Below, piece after piece: positions 17,251 to 24,581 of a stretch of DNA of 24,581 nucleotides. The position numbers and the translations under genes are program-made. Where the stretch lies: positions 1 to 24,581 of the forward strand of contig BNWD01000003.1 of NCBI GenBank assembly GCA_025998575.1. The letters run 5' to 3'. Origin of the DNA: Alphaproteobacteria bacterium (GTDB lineage: Bacteria; Pseudomonadota; Alphaproteobacteria; RUG11792). The notes beneath the pieces are model-generated. The model made no database searches, was not told the DNA's origin, and was given only the letters and a program-made list of their open reading frames with translations. Positions within the stretch are counted from its first letter, which is position 1; each line of letters starts with the position of its first letter.

Positions 17251-18312
17251 TTAAAATCCAAGCTCATAGAGCTCAATTTCAATGCAAATTTCTTTATGCG
17301 CTTCAAATTGGTTTATGCAATGTAAGAACCATTTTATCATATTTTTGGCAGTCGCTTCCCATATCTTTTTTTCACTTGGGTGCGAATTAAATTTATTGAC
17401 TTTTAACATATTTTCAAAGGTTTCATACAGCAACTCTTCATTTCGCAAGCATTTCTCTTTTTTTAAAATGTTATAAATACCGCGGAATGCTGTATAAAGG
17501 TTCCATACAGCTTGATTAATAAATTGCAACAATTTAAATAGATCTTCAGGCCATTTATGATTTTTTTTTAAGTTATCCAGCCAAGTAAATTTTTGTTCAA
17601 GATCTTCTTGTTTAAATGCCACTAAAGCAATTTTTAATTCAGCAGCGTTCAAAGTTTTAAGTTGTTGAAAAACGTATAAAATAAGAGGTACAATAAATAT
17701 CTTATGATTACTTTTTGTGTTAATTTTTTCAAGCAAATATGCAGCAAAGATTTGCTCAGAAATATCCTTTTTATCCTTCGGAATAGATAGCAAATACCTC
17801 TCGAAATCTTCCATTTTTGAAACAAGCACAGAAAAATTACCAACAAGTGGATTGTCTTTAGGAAATAAGTTTTCTGGTGAATTTTTTATATTTATTGAGC
17901 TTATTATTTGAAATTCATGATTTGAAATTATATCTGATAAAAAACGATTAACACGTTCAGAAAGCCAATCAGGAGCCTTATTTTGCCCAGCATATTGAGG
18001 AATCACAGGAGTGTTTTGTTTCATCTGCGTGATATTTGTATTTACATTCTCTGTGTCTAAAGAGCTATTTTCATTATCTTGCGGAAATTGCACAAACCAA
18101 GTTTTTTGGTCAGCGCATTTATAAGGATCCTCGTCATCGTATTCATATGAACCTGAATAGTTAATATTATCCAAATTATCCCAAAAAGTATAACAACTAG
18201 GAGTTCCATTATCAGAAGAATTCGCAACATTGCATTTAGATGTCTGGGTGTCAGCACGTGCAGTAAAATTCGGAATCGCTATAGCTATTAATAATATCAC
18301 ATAAACTTTCAT
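17251..18312 (-). CDS. Predicted exported protein of unknown function
   Basis: A 353-residue protein I do not recognise. It has a textbook Sec signal peptide, MKVYVILLIAIAIPNFTARA with cleavage after ARA, so it is exported to the periplasm or beyond. The mature N-terminus is low in order, rich in Asn, Ser, Asp and Tyr with several cysteines (residues about 27-65). Residues from about 115 onward look alpha-helical (SERVNRFLSDIISNHEFQII; AAELKIALVAFKQEDLEQKF). GGAG lies 9 nt before ATG 18312. It is flanked by gaps of over 1 kb, so it is a single-gene unit. A host-directed effector is plausible in an endosymbiont, but nothing in the sequence proves it. Confidence 0.7.
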   Translation of the reverse strand: MKVYVILLIAIAIPNFTARADTQTSKCNVANSSDNGTPSCYTFWDNLDNINYSGSYEYDDEDPYKCADQKTWFVQFPQDNENSSLDTENVNTNITQMKQNTPVIPQYAGQNKAPDWLSERVNRFLSDIISNHEFQIISSINIKNSPENLFPKDNPLVGNFSVLVSKMEDFERYLLSIPKDKKDISEQIFAAYLLEKINTKSNHKIFIVPLILYVFQQLKTLNAAELKIALVAFKQEDLEQKFTWLDNLKKNHKWPEDLFKLLQFINQAVWNLYTAFRGIYNILKKEKCLRNEELLYETFENMLKVNKFNSHPSEKKIWEATAKNMIKWFLHCINQFEAHKEICIEIELYELGF

Positions 18313-18722
18313 GAAATTTTTCTCCAGAATAATTTTATATCCATGCTTTTATTCAAGCATACAATCAGCCTCATTTCAAACTGCTTTTTTCATGAAATGA
18401 TCTCTATTCGCATTCCATAGCCAGCACAACCGCTTCCGTTCAAATTTCTAAAAATAGTTTTGTATATTCATATTTATGTGAGTAAATATTTCATCTAATA
18501 CATAAACACTTTGCGAGATTCATGCTCAAATAAAGGATCGTATTACTTATTATATAAATGATCAGTAAATGTAATTAAAAACACTTTTTCATAGAACAAT
18601 AAAATACAGATGTTACTACAACAAACAACGATTACGCTATAAATATTCAGGCTGCCAATCTAGAACTATGATAGCAAATTTTCTTGTAAGGATCATTATT
18701 TTATGCTGCCATATAATACAAG

Positions 18723-18835
18723 AAGGAGTTTAGCCCTATGGGAAATATGATATGATAGAGAGAAAGTTTCCAGTTATGCTCAGCCTTTATACTAACAACA
18801 ATAGCGCGTCTATTTCCTGCTTCGCCTCCTATTAA
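18723..18835 (+). pseudogene. Orphan translation-start region, possible gene remnant
   Basis: AAGGAG (18723-18728) sits 9 nt before ATG 18738, but that frame stops after four codons. A second ATG at 18752 opens 27 codons (MIERKFPVMLSL...ASISCFASY) and then stops. A TATAAT-like box lies just upstream. It looks like the start of a gene whose body has decayed, or a short peptide gene; evidence is weak. Confidence 0.25.
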
Positions 18836-19235
18836 TTATTTTCTATGCGCTATAGCCATTCGTTTTTCCACATAACAAACTCTGATATTCCTAATAAATG
18901 TAGCTGTATAATACCTCAACAGGCAATCCATATGTATTAGCCAATTCCAGAAAGGTGTTATCTCAATTCGTTTCTTACTAAAAGATGTTTTCTCTTAATG
19001 CGAGACATACTATTTGAATACCTCGTCAACTCCACATAGATAGCATAGCGCAAAATGGATAGCCAACTAGTCACGGTTTTGATATCCCACTCATGTGTAA
19101 TCGATAGAGATAAAACCAAAAAGAAGCTCATTCACATTTATCCATAGCTTGTAATTGAGTTTGTACTTAATTTCTTATATTAGAATATTCTCTTGTTGGT
19201 TTGTTTTTATTATTTTAGTAAAATTATAAATAGCT

Positions 19236-19261
19236 ACATTTATCTCGTTGTTCTCGATTAT
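19236..19261. repeat. 26-nt inverted repeat, left arm
   Basis: Inverted relative to 19838-19863 with 25 of 26 matching positions, about 577 nt apart. Similarity continues weakly for some 40 nt on the inner side (ATCACG and GCGTTTTT words). Read 5' to 3' it encodes YLVVLDY-like residues, and the other arm on the minus strand encodes the related YLVALDY. Confidence 0.7.
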
Positions 19262-19837
19262 AACGGCTCACTATCACGGCCGCAAGATATAGCGTTTTTC
19301 GCTCCACTATAATAAAACACTTCATTAATATATAATTTATAAAATGCAATATTTATAAAGTTTAGCCATAAAAATGACCAAGCGTTGTTTGGATAGCAGT
19401 TCCTGAATTGATATTAGTTTTTATTATTAGACAATTCAGAAATTTTATTTCAGGCGATATAGTAGTTAGATATTACTAATTTTGAACAGAGCAATTATTA
19501 CAATTACAACGTTGAATCAAAAATTTAAATTCACTTTTTTCTACATTTTTCGATTTATAATATTCACATTCTTTCATTTTATCTACAATTTATATAAACA
19601 ACTCTTGCGCAAGCGAGAGAGTTTTAACACAAGAAGAGACTCTGAATGGCTTCTTAAGTATTACATGCCTTGTAATTGATTCCTCGCATACTTTCTTATT
19701 ACAGTATCACTAATATTTCCAACAGTTTCCACAAAATATCTATTTGTTTCATAACTTCCATAGCAAGAAAACCTTCTTTTTTATCAAGGCGTAGAGAAAA
19801 AAACGCGGTTGTTTGAGTTCGTGATGGATAGCAATAT

Positions 19838-19863
19838 ATAATCGAGAGCAACGAGATAAATGT
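19838..19863. repeat. 26-nt inverted repeat, right arm
   Basis: Reverse complement of 19236-19261 with one mismatch. Its right flank (CCATAACTTGTA) also resembles, in direct orientation, 19142-19153 (CCATAGCTTGTA), so at least three copies of a degenerate element occur in this gap. Confidence 0.7.
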
Positions 19864-20002
19864 CACTATCCATAACTTGTAGACTCAAAGAAGCGCTCAT
19901 CATGTTTTAGGATTATGTATCATATAGAAGAAATGTGCTTACAGGCCTATATAGAACAAGTCTAAAACATAATTAATAAAATAGGATATCTTTACAATTT
20001 GA

Positions 20003-20029
20003 CAAACTCAAGCTTGACGCTTGAGTTTG
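20003..20029 (-). terminator. 11-bp hairpin downstream of the repeat protein gene
   Basis: CAAACTCAAGC (20003-20013) and GCTTGAGTTTG (20019-20029) form a perfect stem with a TTGAC loop. It lies about 50 nt past the stop of the minus-strand gene ending at 20082. There is no T-tract on that strand, so it may be a weak terminator or an RNA 3'-end stabiliser. Confidence 0.4.
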
Positions 20030-20081
20030 ACTTTATCAAAATCAAAGTGAGATCTTTTTTATCCGCTGAACAAACATCAGG

Positions 20082-20855
20082 TTATTTATGAGCATGAATT
20101 AGAATATCTAAATCCTCATAAATCTTTTCAAGCTCACCATCTAATAAATCTGTATGGTAAATCTTACGTAGCAGTTGCCATAAATTGATTATATGTTCAT
20201 CAATTTCATCCTGAGTTGCCGCTTCAACAATTCTTGTAACGTCTTGCTGCATAGCCGCATCTATCCACGTCCTTCTCAGAGCGCGCCTAGCATCCTTGTT
20301 CGGACTCCAATAAGTTAGATGATCCAAATCCGCATAAATCTTCTCAAACTCATCATCGGAAATATCTGTATGGACAGCATATTTCATCAGTAGCTTTAAT
20401 TTGATTATACGTTCATCAACTTCATCCTGAGTTAGCGCTTCAACATCTCTTGCAACGTCTTGTTGCATAGCCGCATCTATCCACGTCCTTCTCAGAGCGT
20501 GTCTAGCATCCTCGTTCCGACTCCAATAAGTTAGAAGATCCAAATCCGCATAAATCTTCTCAAGCTCATCATCGGAAATATCTGTAGGTAAAGACTCATT
20601 TAGCAGTTGCCATAACTCATTACGCCACTCAATAATGTCGTCCTCATCCGCCACATTAGCAAATTCAGAAAAAACATCTGCTTGCACAGCATAATCTATG
20701 CGCTCCCTTATCTGATTATACCTAGCGGCCTCTCCCACAACATTCTGGTTGGGATAAAGAATATCATTCGCATAAGAATTCGCAGTAGAAGCTAAGCAGC
20801 AGCCAACCGAGCAGCATAGCAACTTTAAACTTAACAATTTTCTTAATTTCATCAT
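20082..20855 (-). CDS. Exported protein with 72-residue tandem repeats, unknown function
   Basis: A 257-residue protein I cannot assign. The signal peptide MMKLRKLLSLKLLCCSVGCC is followed by LASTANSYA, with likely cleavage before NDILYP. The mature part is an acidic, helix-rich repeat array: a degenerate half unit (residues 52-90), two full 72-residue units (91-162 and 163-234, 54 of 72 identical) and a truncated unit (235-257). The unit core is TDISDDELEKIYADLD, then TYW..N.DAR.ALRRTWIDAAMQQDV, then TQDE.DE.I. Alpha-solenoid-like, so a protein-binding scaffold is possible (inference). Excellent AAAGGAGG ribosome site before ATGATG. It shares a 33-nt upstream element and start with the gene at 22371. 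No sign of decay. Confidence 0.75.
   Translation of the reverse strand: MMKLRKLLSLKLLCCSVGCCLASTANSYANDILYPNQNVVGEAARYNQIRERIDYAVQADVFSEFANVADEDDIIEWRNELWQLLNESLPTDISDDELEKIYADLDLLTYWSRNEDARHALRRTWIDAAMQQDVARDVEALTQDEVDERIIKLKLLMKYAVHTDISDDEFEKIYADLDHLTYWSPNKDARRALRRTWIDAAMQQDVTRIVEAATQDEIDEHIINLWQLLRKIYHTDLLDGELEKIYEDLDILIHAHK
20085..20585 (-). repeat. 216-bp tandem repeat within the exported-protein gene
   Basis: Unit 1 is 20370-20585, unit 2 is 20154-20369 and the partial unit 3 is 20085-20153. DNA identity is very high in the central part: blocks at 20251 and 20467 are 216 nt apart and nearly identical over about 40 nt. This indicates a recent duplication, or repeat homogenisation by recombination. 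Confidence 0.9.
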
Positions 20856-20891
20856 AATTAAACCTCCTTTTAAAAAGCATATTAATACCTG

Positions 20892-20924
20892 ACTGAGAAT
20901 ATTTCTTTTGGCAATACCTCCGTA
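20892..20924 (-). promoter_or_regulatory. Shared 33-nt upstream element, copy 1
   Basis: On the minus strand it begins TACGGAGGTATT and ends AATATTCTCAGT. It matches 22405-22437 at 26 of 33 positions without gaps. It lies 36 nt upstream of the ATG of the repeat protein. A TTTTGAAATAT word precedes both copies. Unlike copy 2, no strong -35/-10 pair is visible before it; it may be an operator, an RNA leader element or part of the promoter. Confidence 0.6.
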
Positions 20925-20958
20925 TCTTAATGATATTTCAAAAACTACTAAGAAAATG

Positions 20959-21309
20959 TTAAAAGAAATCGTAAATATGCTCGTAACAACAACTACCTGC
21001 TATCTTTGACGAAATATTTTCAACAAATTTTATTTGAGATATGTTGCTGGAGAGATATTTATTGAAAATAGCGTTTGCAATGGCAACAAAGTGTTCGAAT
21101 TGCGGCAAAAGCAGTACTTTACAGAGAAAAAACGCTGTTGGCAGACACAGAGCTAAAATACAAAAACGCCAATAGATCAAGGTAGAGAGCTTAACGAGAG
21201 CTAGCACAGGTAACACACATTTATCAAATATGTTACAAATCTCAGAGTTATGAAAATAAATATTACAAAATATATCATTTAATAGAAATTTAGAGTCGTT
21301 TTTAGACAA
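20959..21309 (-). CDS. Doubtful small membrane or exported protein
   Basis: A 116-residue frame starting with TTG 21309 (AGGTAGGTG before it is a possible ribosome site; an in-frame TAA lies three codons upstream of that TTG). It has one hydrophobic stretch (about residues 33-58, VLPVLALVKLSTLIYW then FCILALCLPTAFFL) and a C-terminal part with some helix character. No homology is recognised. It lies between two exported-protein genes on the same strand. It could be a real small protein, a remnant of a larger one, or chance. Confidence 0.3.
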   Translation of the reverse strand: MSKNDSKFLLNDIFCNIYFHNSEICNIFDKCVLPVLALVKLSTLIYWRFCILALCLPTAFFLCKVLLLPQFEHFVAIANAIFNKYLSSNISQIKFVENISSKIAGSCCYEHIYDFF

Positions 21310-21449
21310 ACACCTACCTTATCTATTGAATCTAATAGCGTGATTCCTATCTTTTTTTATATTCCTTATAATTCATGATAAAATTTATTAAAATATGTAA
21401 TCACCTATTAAAATCCAGAAATCTTACAACCTTTATCTCCAAGCATTGT

Positions 21450-21512
21450 TATTGTGTCACCCATGCATATAGGTACACTAGTCAAACCAATGCATGTTAA
21501 GGTGTCACAATA
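21450..21512. repeat. Imperfect long inverted repeat
   Basis: TATTGTGTCACC (21450-21461) followed by CATGCAT pairs with ATGCATG (21490-21496) followed by GGTGTCACAATA (21501-21512): one mismatch in the outer 12 bp and a 4-nt bulge. It lies about 70 nt downstream of the minus-strand gene ending at 21581. It could be a transcript-end structure, a protein-binding site or the footprint of a small inverted-repeat element. Confidence 0.5.
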
Positions 21513-21580
21513 GAAAAGGAAGTCTGTTATAGACTTACATATCAGAAGAATCGCTTTGCAACTCTTCCACTAAATGTTTA

Positions 21581-22371
21581 TTAGTTTACTCCAAAACAAA
21601 CGTTTTGTATATTTTTGTGCAATGCAGCACAATCAAAAGTTCGAAGGTCAAATTGGCCATAATCATTAAACTTGCATATGTGACGAACACAAAGTAAGAA
21701 CATGCTAAGTCGTCTGTCAATGCTAGGATTTAAATAATCTTCAATATTTGTGAATACGAGGCCAAATTGCAAGTTATCAATTGTGGCATAGTTGTCGGAA
21801 CAAGTACGCTGTAAAAACCATGCGCGTATGTTCTTGAGATCATCCACCGTGGGAATATCACGTGTGCACGTTTCAGCATGCGCCCTCAGCGTGGAAACAT
21901 TCCACTTAGAACAAAGTTCAATCAACGCAAAAACACGCCAGAGAGAGTCACGTAATTTATTTTCGATTTGGAGCATGTCTTCGCTCAAGCGCTCTAAACA
22001 ATTTTGTATAGTTTTCACAACTAAACCAGAAAAAATGGCAGTTCCTTCAGTAGCAATTCCTTGAGTAACCAGCCAAAGACGATAGCCGCTCAACAAAAAA
22101 GACCGGTTCGCATCATTTTCAAAGAGATAGCGTAGACTCGTAGCAGCCTGGCTGTGTAGGTTATCTACAGCGTACCTTTTGGCAACATTACGATCACGAT
22201 AAATTTCCAGTATTTGTTGTGGGTCGTGAAATATTTGGTCTTGAGTTGCGGCAGCATTTTCAACAACAGGCACAACAGCGTTATCTACACATACGGCATT
22301 ATTAACGCTAGAAATGCCCCCACAACAACAGCAATAGCCAAGCATAGCACTAACTTCTTTAATTTCATCAT
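21581..22371 (-). pseudogene. Exported protein gene with a frameshift in its signal peptide
   Basis: From ATG 22371 (AAGGAG eight nt upstream) the frame encodes a signal peptide, MMKLKKLVLCLAIAVVVG, but then hits TAG after 28 codons. The frame one nt away is open from there to 21581, and its own first ATG (22345) has no ribosome site and would start MLGYCCCCGG. The frames join at GGGGG (22321-22317). One extra G, or a -1 slip, gives MMKLKKLVLCLAIAVVVGG followed by ISSVNNA and a cleavage site, 263 residues in all. The body is helical and cysteine-containing, with no recognised domain. The long body frame without other damage argues for recent loss, phase variation, recoding or a base-call error. 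The start and upstream element match the gene at 20855. Confidence 0.7.
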
Positions 22372-22404
22372 ATTAATTACTCCTTCATAAAATACATACA
22401 CAAT

Positions 22405-22437
22405 ACTGAGAATATTATTTTTAATAACACCTCCGCA
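22405..22437 (-). promoter_or_regulatory. Shared 33-nt upstream element, copy 2
   Basis: On the minus strand it begins TGCGGAGGTGTT and ends AATATTCTCAGT; 26 of 33 positions match 20892-20924. It lies 33 nt upstream of ATG 22371 and just downstream of the predicted transcription start, so here it would be in the 5' untranslated RNA. Confidence 0.6.
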
Positions 22438-22450
22438 CTTCCTGAGTCTT

Positions 22451-22479
22451 ATAATACGCAATACTTAACAACTTGTCAA
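22451..22479 (-). promoter_or_regulatory. Strong predicted promoter for the frameshifted exported-protein gene
   Basis: Minus strand: perfect TTGACA (22479-22474), a 17-nt spacer and TATTAT (22456-22451). Transcription would start near 22444, giving a leader of about 70 nt that contains the shared element and the AAGGAG site. Confidence 0.7.
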
Positions 22480-22495
22480 TATAATATTTCAAAAT

Positions 22496-23242
22496 TTATA
22501 GCGTCAAAATCTCTGTTGAGTTGTCAGTGACGGCGATGGTGTGTTCGAATTGAGCTGATAGTGATTTGTCGACAGTCGTTGCTGTCCAGCCGTCTTTTTG
22601 GACTTTTGTTTTAAAAGAGCCGGCGTTTATCATAGGTTCTATTGTGAAGAACATGCCTGGCAGTATTTGCTCTCCTTGGTCTCCAGAGGCGTAGTGAAGG
22701 ATAACTGGTTCATCGTGGAAAAGCTGGCCTATGCCGTGTCCGCAATAGTCTCTGACGATTGAAAAGCCGTGTTTATCAACAAATTTTTGAATAGCTTTCC
22801 CGATATCGCCGAAGTATCCGCCAGGCTTAACGGACTTTATCCCTTCATATAACGCGTCTTCAGCGACTTTAACGAGCCTTTCAGCAAGCTTCGTTGTAGA
22901 GCCTACGATAAACGTTTTGCTCGTGTCACCGAACCAGCCGTCCAAAATGACTGTCACGTCGAGGTTGACTATGTCGCCGTTTTTCAACTTATAGCTCCCT
23001 GGAATGCCGTGGCAGACGACGTTATTGACGGAAATGCAAGTTGACTTAGGAAAGCCGCGATAGCCAAGAGTAGCGGAAGTTGCTCCGTGCTCAGCAATAA
23101 AATGTGCGCAGAGATCGTCTAAGGATTCTGTAGAAGCTCCATCTTTTATGTGTGGCTCGATAAAAAGCAAAACGTTCCTGGCCAATTGACAGGCCTTTCT
23201 CATCTGCGCTATTTCTTCCTCTTTATAAATTCTTATATTCAT
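22496..23242 (-). CDS. map: Methionine aminopeptidase, type I
   Basis: A 248-residue enzyme removing the initiator methionine from nascent proteins in the cytosol. All metal and catalytic residues of the family are visible: His78 (VCHGIPG), Asp95 (NLDVTVILDGW), Asp106 (FGDTSKTF), His169 (YCGHGIGQ), His176 (FHDEP), Glu202 (TIEPMI) and Glu233 (QFEHTI). They correspond to E. coli His79, Asp97, Asp108, His171, His178, Glu204 and Glu235. No N-terminal zinc-finger extension. ATG 23242 follows the comEC TAG with no gap, so it depends on the same transcript and coupled translation. Confidence 0.96.
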   Translation of the reverse strand: MNIRIYKEEEIAQMRKACQLARNVLLFIEPHIKDGASTESLDDLCAHFIAEHGATSATLGYRGFPKSTCISVNNVVCHGIPGSYKLKNGDIVNLDVTVILDGWFGDTSKTFIVGSTTKLAERLVKVAEDALYEGIKSVKPGGYFGDIGKAIQKFVDKHGFSIVRDYCGHGIGQLFHDEPVILHYASGDQGEQILPGMFFTIEPMINAGSFKTKVQKDGWTATTVDKSLSAQFEHTIAVTDNSTEILTL

Positions 23243-24581
23243 CTAATCCAAATCTTCGAAAAAAGCAGGGCAATAAGGATGCAATCTTTGCGCTATCTGA
23301 CACTTTCGTATTATTTTCCCATTTTTCGACCATATAAACAAGCCATTTTCATATTTTTTTCTTTCAACTAAGCAATCCTCAAGTTCCATTTTCTCTAACT
23401 CTCCAGAAAATCCTAAGTTTCTTTGAATTGAAATAAATTTTCTCCAACCTTTTCTCTTTGATGGAGCATAAAATTTTCCATCTTCTATATAGCAAGGAGT
23501 GTCTATGCCAGGTGCAAATATTATGTTTGGATTTTCCTCAAATGAATATAAAATTAAAGATGAAATAATCATAAATATTCCGCAATATTTTAATTTAGTT
23601 TTCAACAAAAAATAAATAATTCCGCCGAAAATGCCGATATATAATGTGCTATTGTGCGGAGATCTTATGGCAATATCCGAGCCAGGAATTTCCGATATAA
23701 ACCCAACTGTATTTATCAATATATTCAAAAAATACTCTAACAGCGTCAATATCTGTTTGCAAAAACTTGAAAAAAATAGGCTAAAAATGCCAAGAGGAGC
23801 TATTATGAAGCTGACCAGTGGAATGGCTATTAAGTTTCCTAAAACTCCTGATGCGCTGAATCTGTTGAACGTTGCGCTTGAAATTGGAGTTGTGGCAAGC
23901 GTTGCAATGAGAGTAGTTATAATTGACGCGAATATATATGCTGCTGACTTTCCAAAAAAATTGTCTTTGAAAATATATTTTGGAATTCTGTCTTTATTGT
24001 TTTGATAAAACGAAATAAGAGCAACAACAGCTGCAAACGATAATTGAAAACTAACAAGAAATAATGAGCTTGAATCAAATAAAAGTATCAAAAGCGCTGC
24101 TGTGGAAATGCTTCTCATCGATAGAGCGCCCCTGCCCAAAATAATGCTGATAAGACAGACTGAAGTCATCAGAAATGCCCTAATGGCCGATGGCGAAAAT
24201 CCAGACAACGCGAGATAAACATAGGCTAAAGGAATAGTCAAAATTGCGGAAATTTTTCGATGATTTATGCGATGCAATATTAATTTTAGATAGAGCAATA
24301 TTTTCGAGAAAAGAAAGAATAATATAGAGACGAGAATAGACATGTGAAGCCCTGAGATGGCCAGAACGTGAGCTGTTCCAGAGTTTATAAATTTATCTCT
24401 AATTTCAGGTTTTATAGCAGTTTTGTCGCCAGTCAAAAGCGCCGACGCAATGCCATTTGCCGGCTCTGAAAATTCTCTCATTATTGCTTTTGTCAAGTTG
24501 CGTCTTAAACCTGAAAATATGTCTTTTGAATTGTTTTTTTCTTTGGCTTTGACTTTCTTTATATAGAAAACTATTCCAGTT
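23243..24581 (-). CDS. comEC: ComEC/Rec2-family competence membrane protein, 5' end beyond the window
   Basis: The frame has no stop up to the right edge, so the protein starts outside the window; the first in-window TTG (24496) is not the true start. The visible 445 or so residues contain the competence-domain signature GTAHVLAISGLHMSI, then SGFSPSAIRAFLMTSV, LRxx-like SMRSIS, FQLSFAAVVALI and about eight or more membrane segments. ComEC forms the inner-membrane channel for single-stranded DNA uptake. The C-terminus is a short soluble tail (DTPCYIEDGKFYAPSKRKGW) with no metallo-beta-lactamase domain, as in many alphaproteobacteria. Whether DNA uptake works in such a reduced genome is unknown. 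It abuts map. Confidence 0.88.
   Translation of the reverse strand, partial: TGIVFYIKKVKAKEKNNSKDIFSGLRRNLTKAIMREFSEPANGIASALLTGDKTAIKPEIRDKFINSGTAHVLAISGLHMSILVSILFFLFSKILLYLKLILHRINHRKISAILTIPLAYVYLALSGFSPSAIRAFLMTSVCLISIILGRGALSMRSISTAALLILLFDSSSLFLVSFQLSFAAVVALISFYQNNKDRIPKYIFKDNFFGKSAAYIFASIITTLIATLATTPISSATFNRFSASGVLGNLIAIPLVSFIIAPLGIFSLFFSSFCKQILTLLEYFLNILINTVGFISEIPGSDIAIRSPHNSTLYIGIFGGIIYFLLKTKLKYCGIFMIISSLILYSFEENPNIIFAPGIDTPCYIEDGKFYAPSKRKGWRKFISIQRNLGFSGELEKMELEDCLVERKKYENGLFIWSKNGKIIRKCQIAQRLHPYCPAFFEDLD

Larger units (their letters stand above)
18313..20081. other. Gap with decayed, internally repeated sequence
   Basis: About 1.77 kb without an intact gene. It contains a short stem-loop (ATGCTT 18343-18348 / AAGCAT 18355-18360) in the leader of the exported-protein gene, and an orphan ribosome site with a four-codon frame (about 18723-18750). 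It also has several copies of a degenerate element sharing the words AGCTACATTTAT, TATCTCGTTG and CTCGATTAT (18894-18905, 19097-19160, 19236-19261, 19838-19863), and a hairpin at 20003-20029. The short frames at 19482-19679 and elsewhere are not convincing. Best read as remains of one or more repeated genes or mobile elements; identity unknown. Confidence 0.5.

Noticed and set aside
19482..19679. 65-codon plus-strand frame
   Set aside because: Phe/Ile/Lys-rich low-complexity translation of A+T DNA with no ribosome site.
19236..19863. Intact insertion sequence bounded by the 26-nt inverted repeat
   Set aside because: No transposase frame lies between the arms and no flanking target duplication was seen; at most a relic.
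20085..20585. CRISPR array
   Set aside because: The repeats are 216-bp in-frame coding units with no spacers; no short regular repeats occur anywhere in the window.
21581..22345. ATG 22345 as the true start of the frameshifted exported protein
   Set aside because: No ribosome site, a MLGYCCCCGG start is not a signal peptide, and a much better start with AAGGAG lies 26 nt upstream in the other frame.

Overview
The window looks like a piece of a reduced, A+T-rich genome from an alphaproteobacterial endosymbiont, probably of the Holosporales/Rickettsiales kind. This is inferred from gene styles: an alphaproteobacterial heparinase-like protein, an AAKxGA-type M3 peptidase, and a ComEC without a metallo-hydrolase tail. 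Low coding density, secreted orphan proteins and a PAAR-like injection-tip protein point the same way. No rRNA or species marker is present, so the assignment is tentative.

Layout. 1-1558 is A+T-rich and essentially gene-free, with diffuse repeats. 1559-3250 holds a PAAR-like (DUF4280-type) protein and an MFS transporter. 3313-5692 holds a heparinase II/III-like protein and HolB (DNA polymerase III delta'). A minus-strand unit follows: tRNA-Leu(CAG), uppP, rluD. Divergent from it is a tight plus-strand run, rplU-rpmA-pepF-tamB-priA (7652-14461), with abutting or overlapping genes. A minus-strand prolyl-tRNA synthetase of the eukaryote/archaeal-like class lies at 14677-16095. From 16.1 to 22.4 kb is an accessory island with two gaps over 1 kb, three genes for exported proteins of unknown function, and one doubtful ORF. 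The window closes with comEC (cut by the right edge) and map, abutting on the minus strand.

How the parts fit. The housekeeping genes cover translation (rplU, rpmA, proS, rluD, map, tRNA-Leu), replication and restart (holB, priA), and the envelope (uppP, tamB). The island is the most interesting part. Two of its exported-protein genes share a 33-nt upstream element, similar spacing and the same ATGATGAAATTAA start, although the mature proteins look unrelated. One carries 72-residue tandem repeats. The other has its signal peptide out of frame with its body at a G5 tract, so it is a pseudogene, a phase-variable gene, a recoded gene or a sequence error. I read this as a small, possibly co-regulated set of exported (host-interaction?) proteins in decaying DNA. 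That reading is inference.
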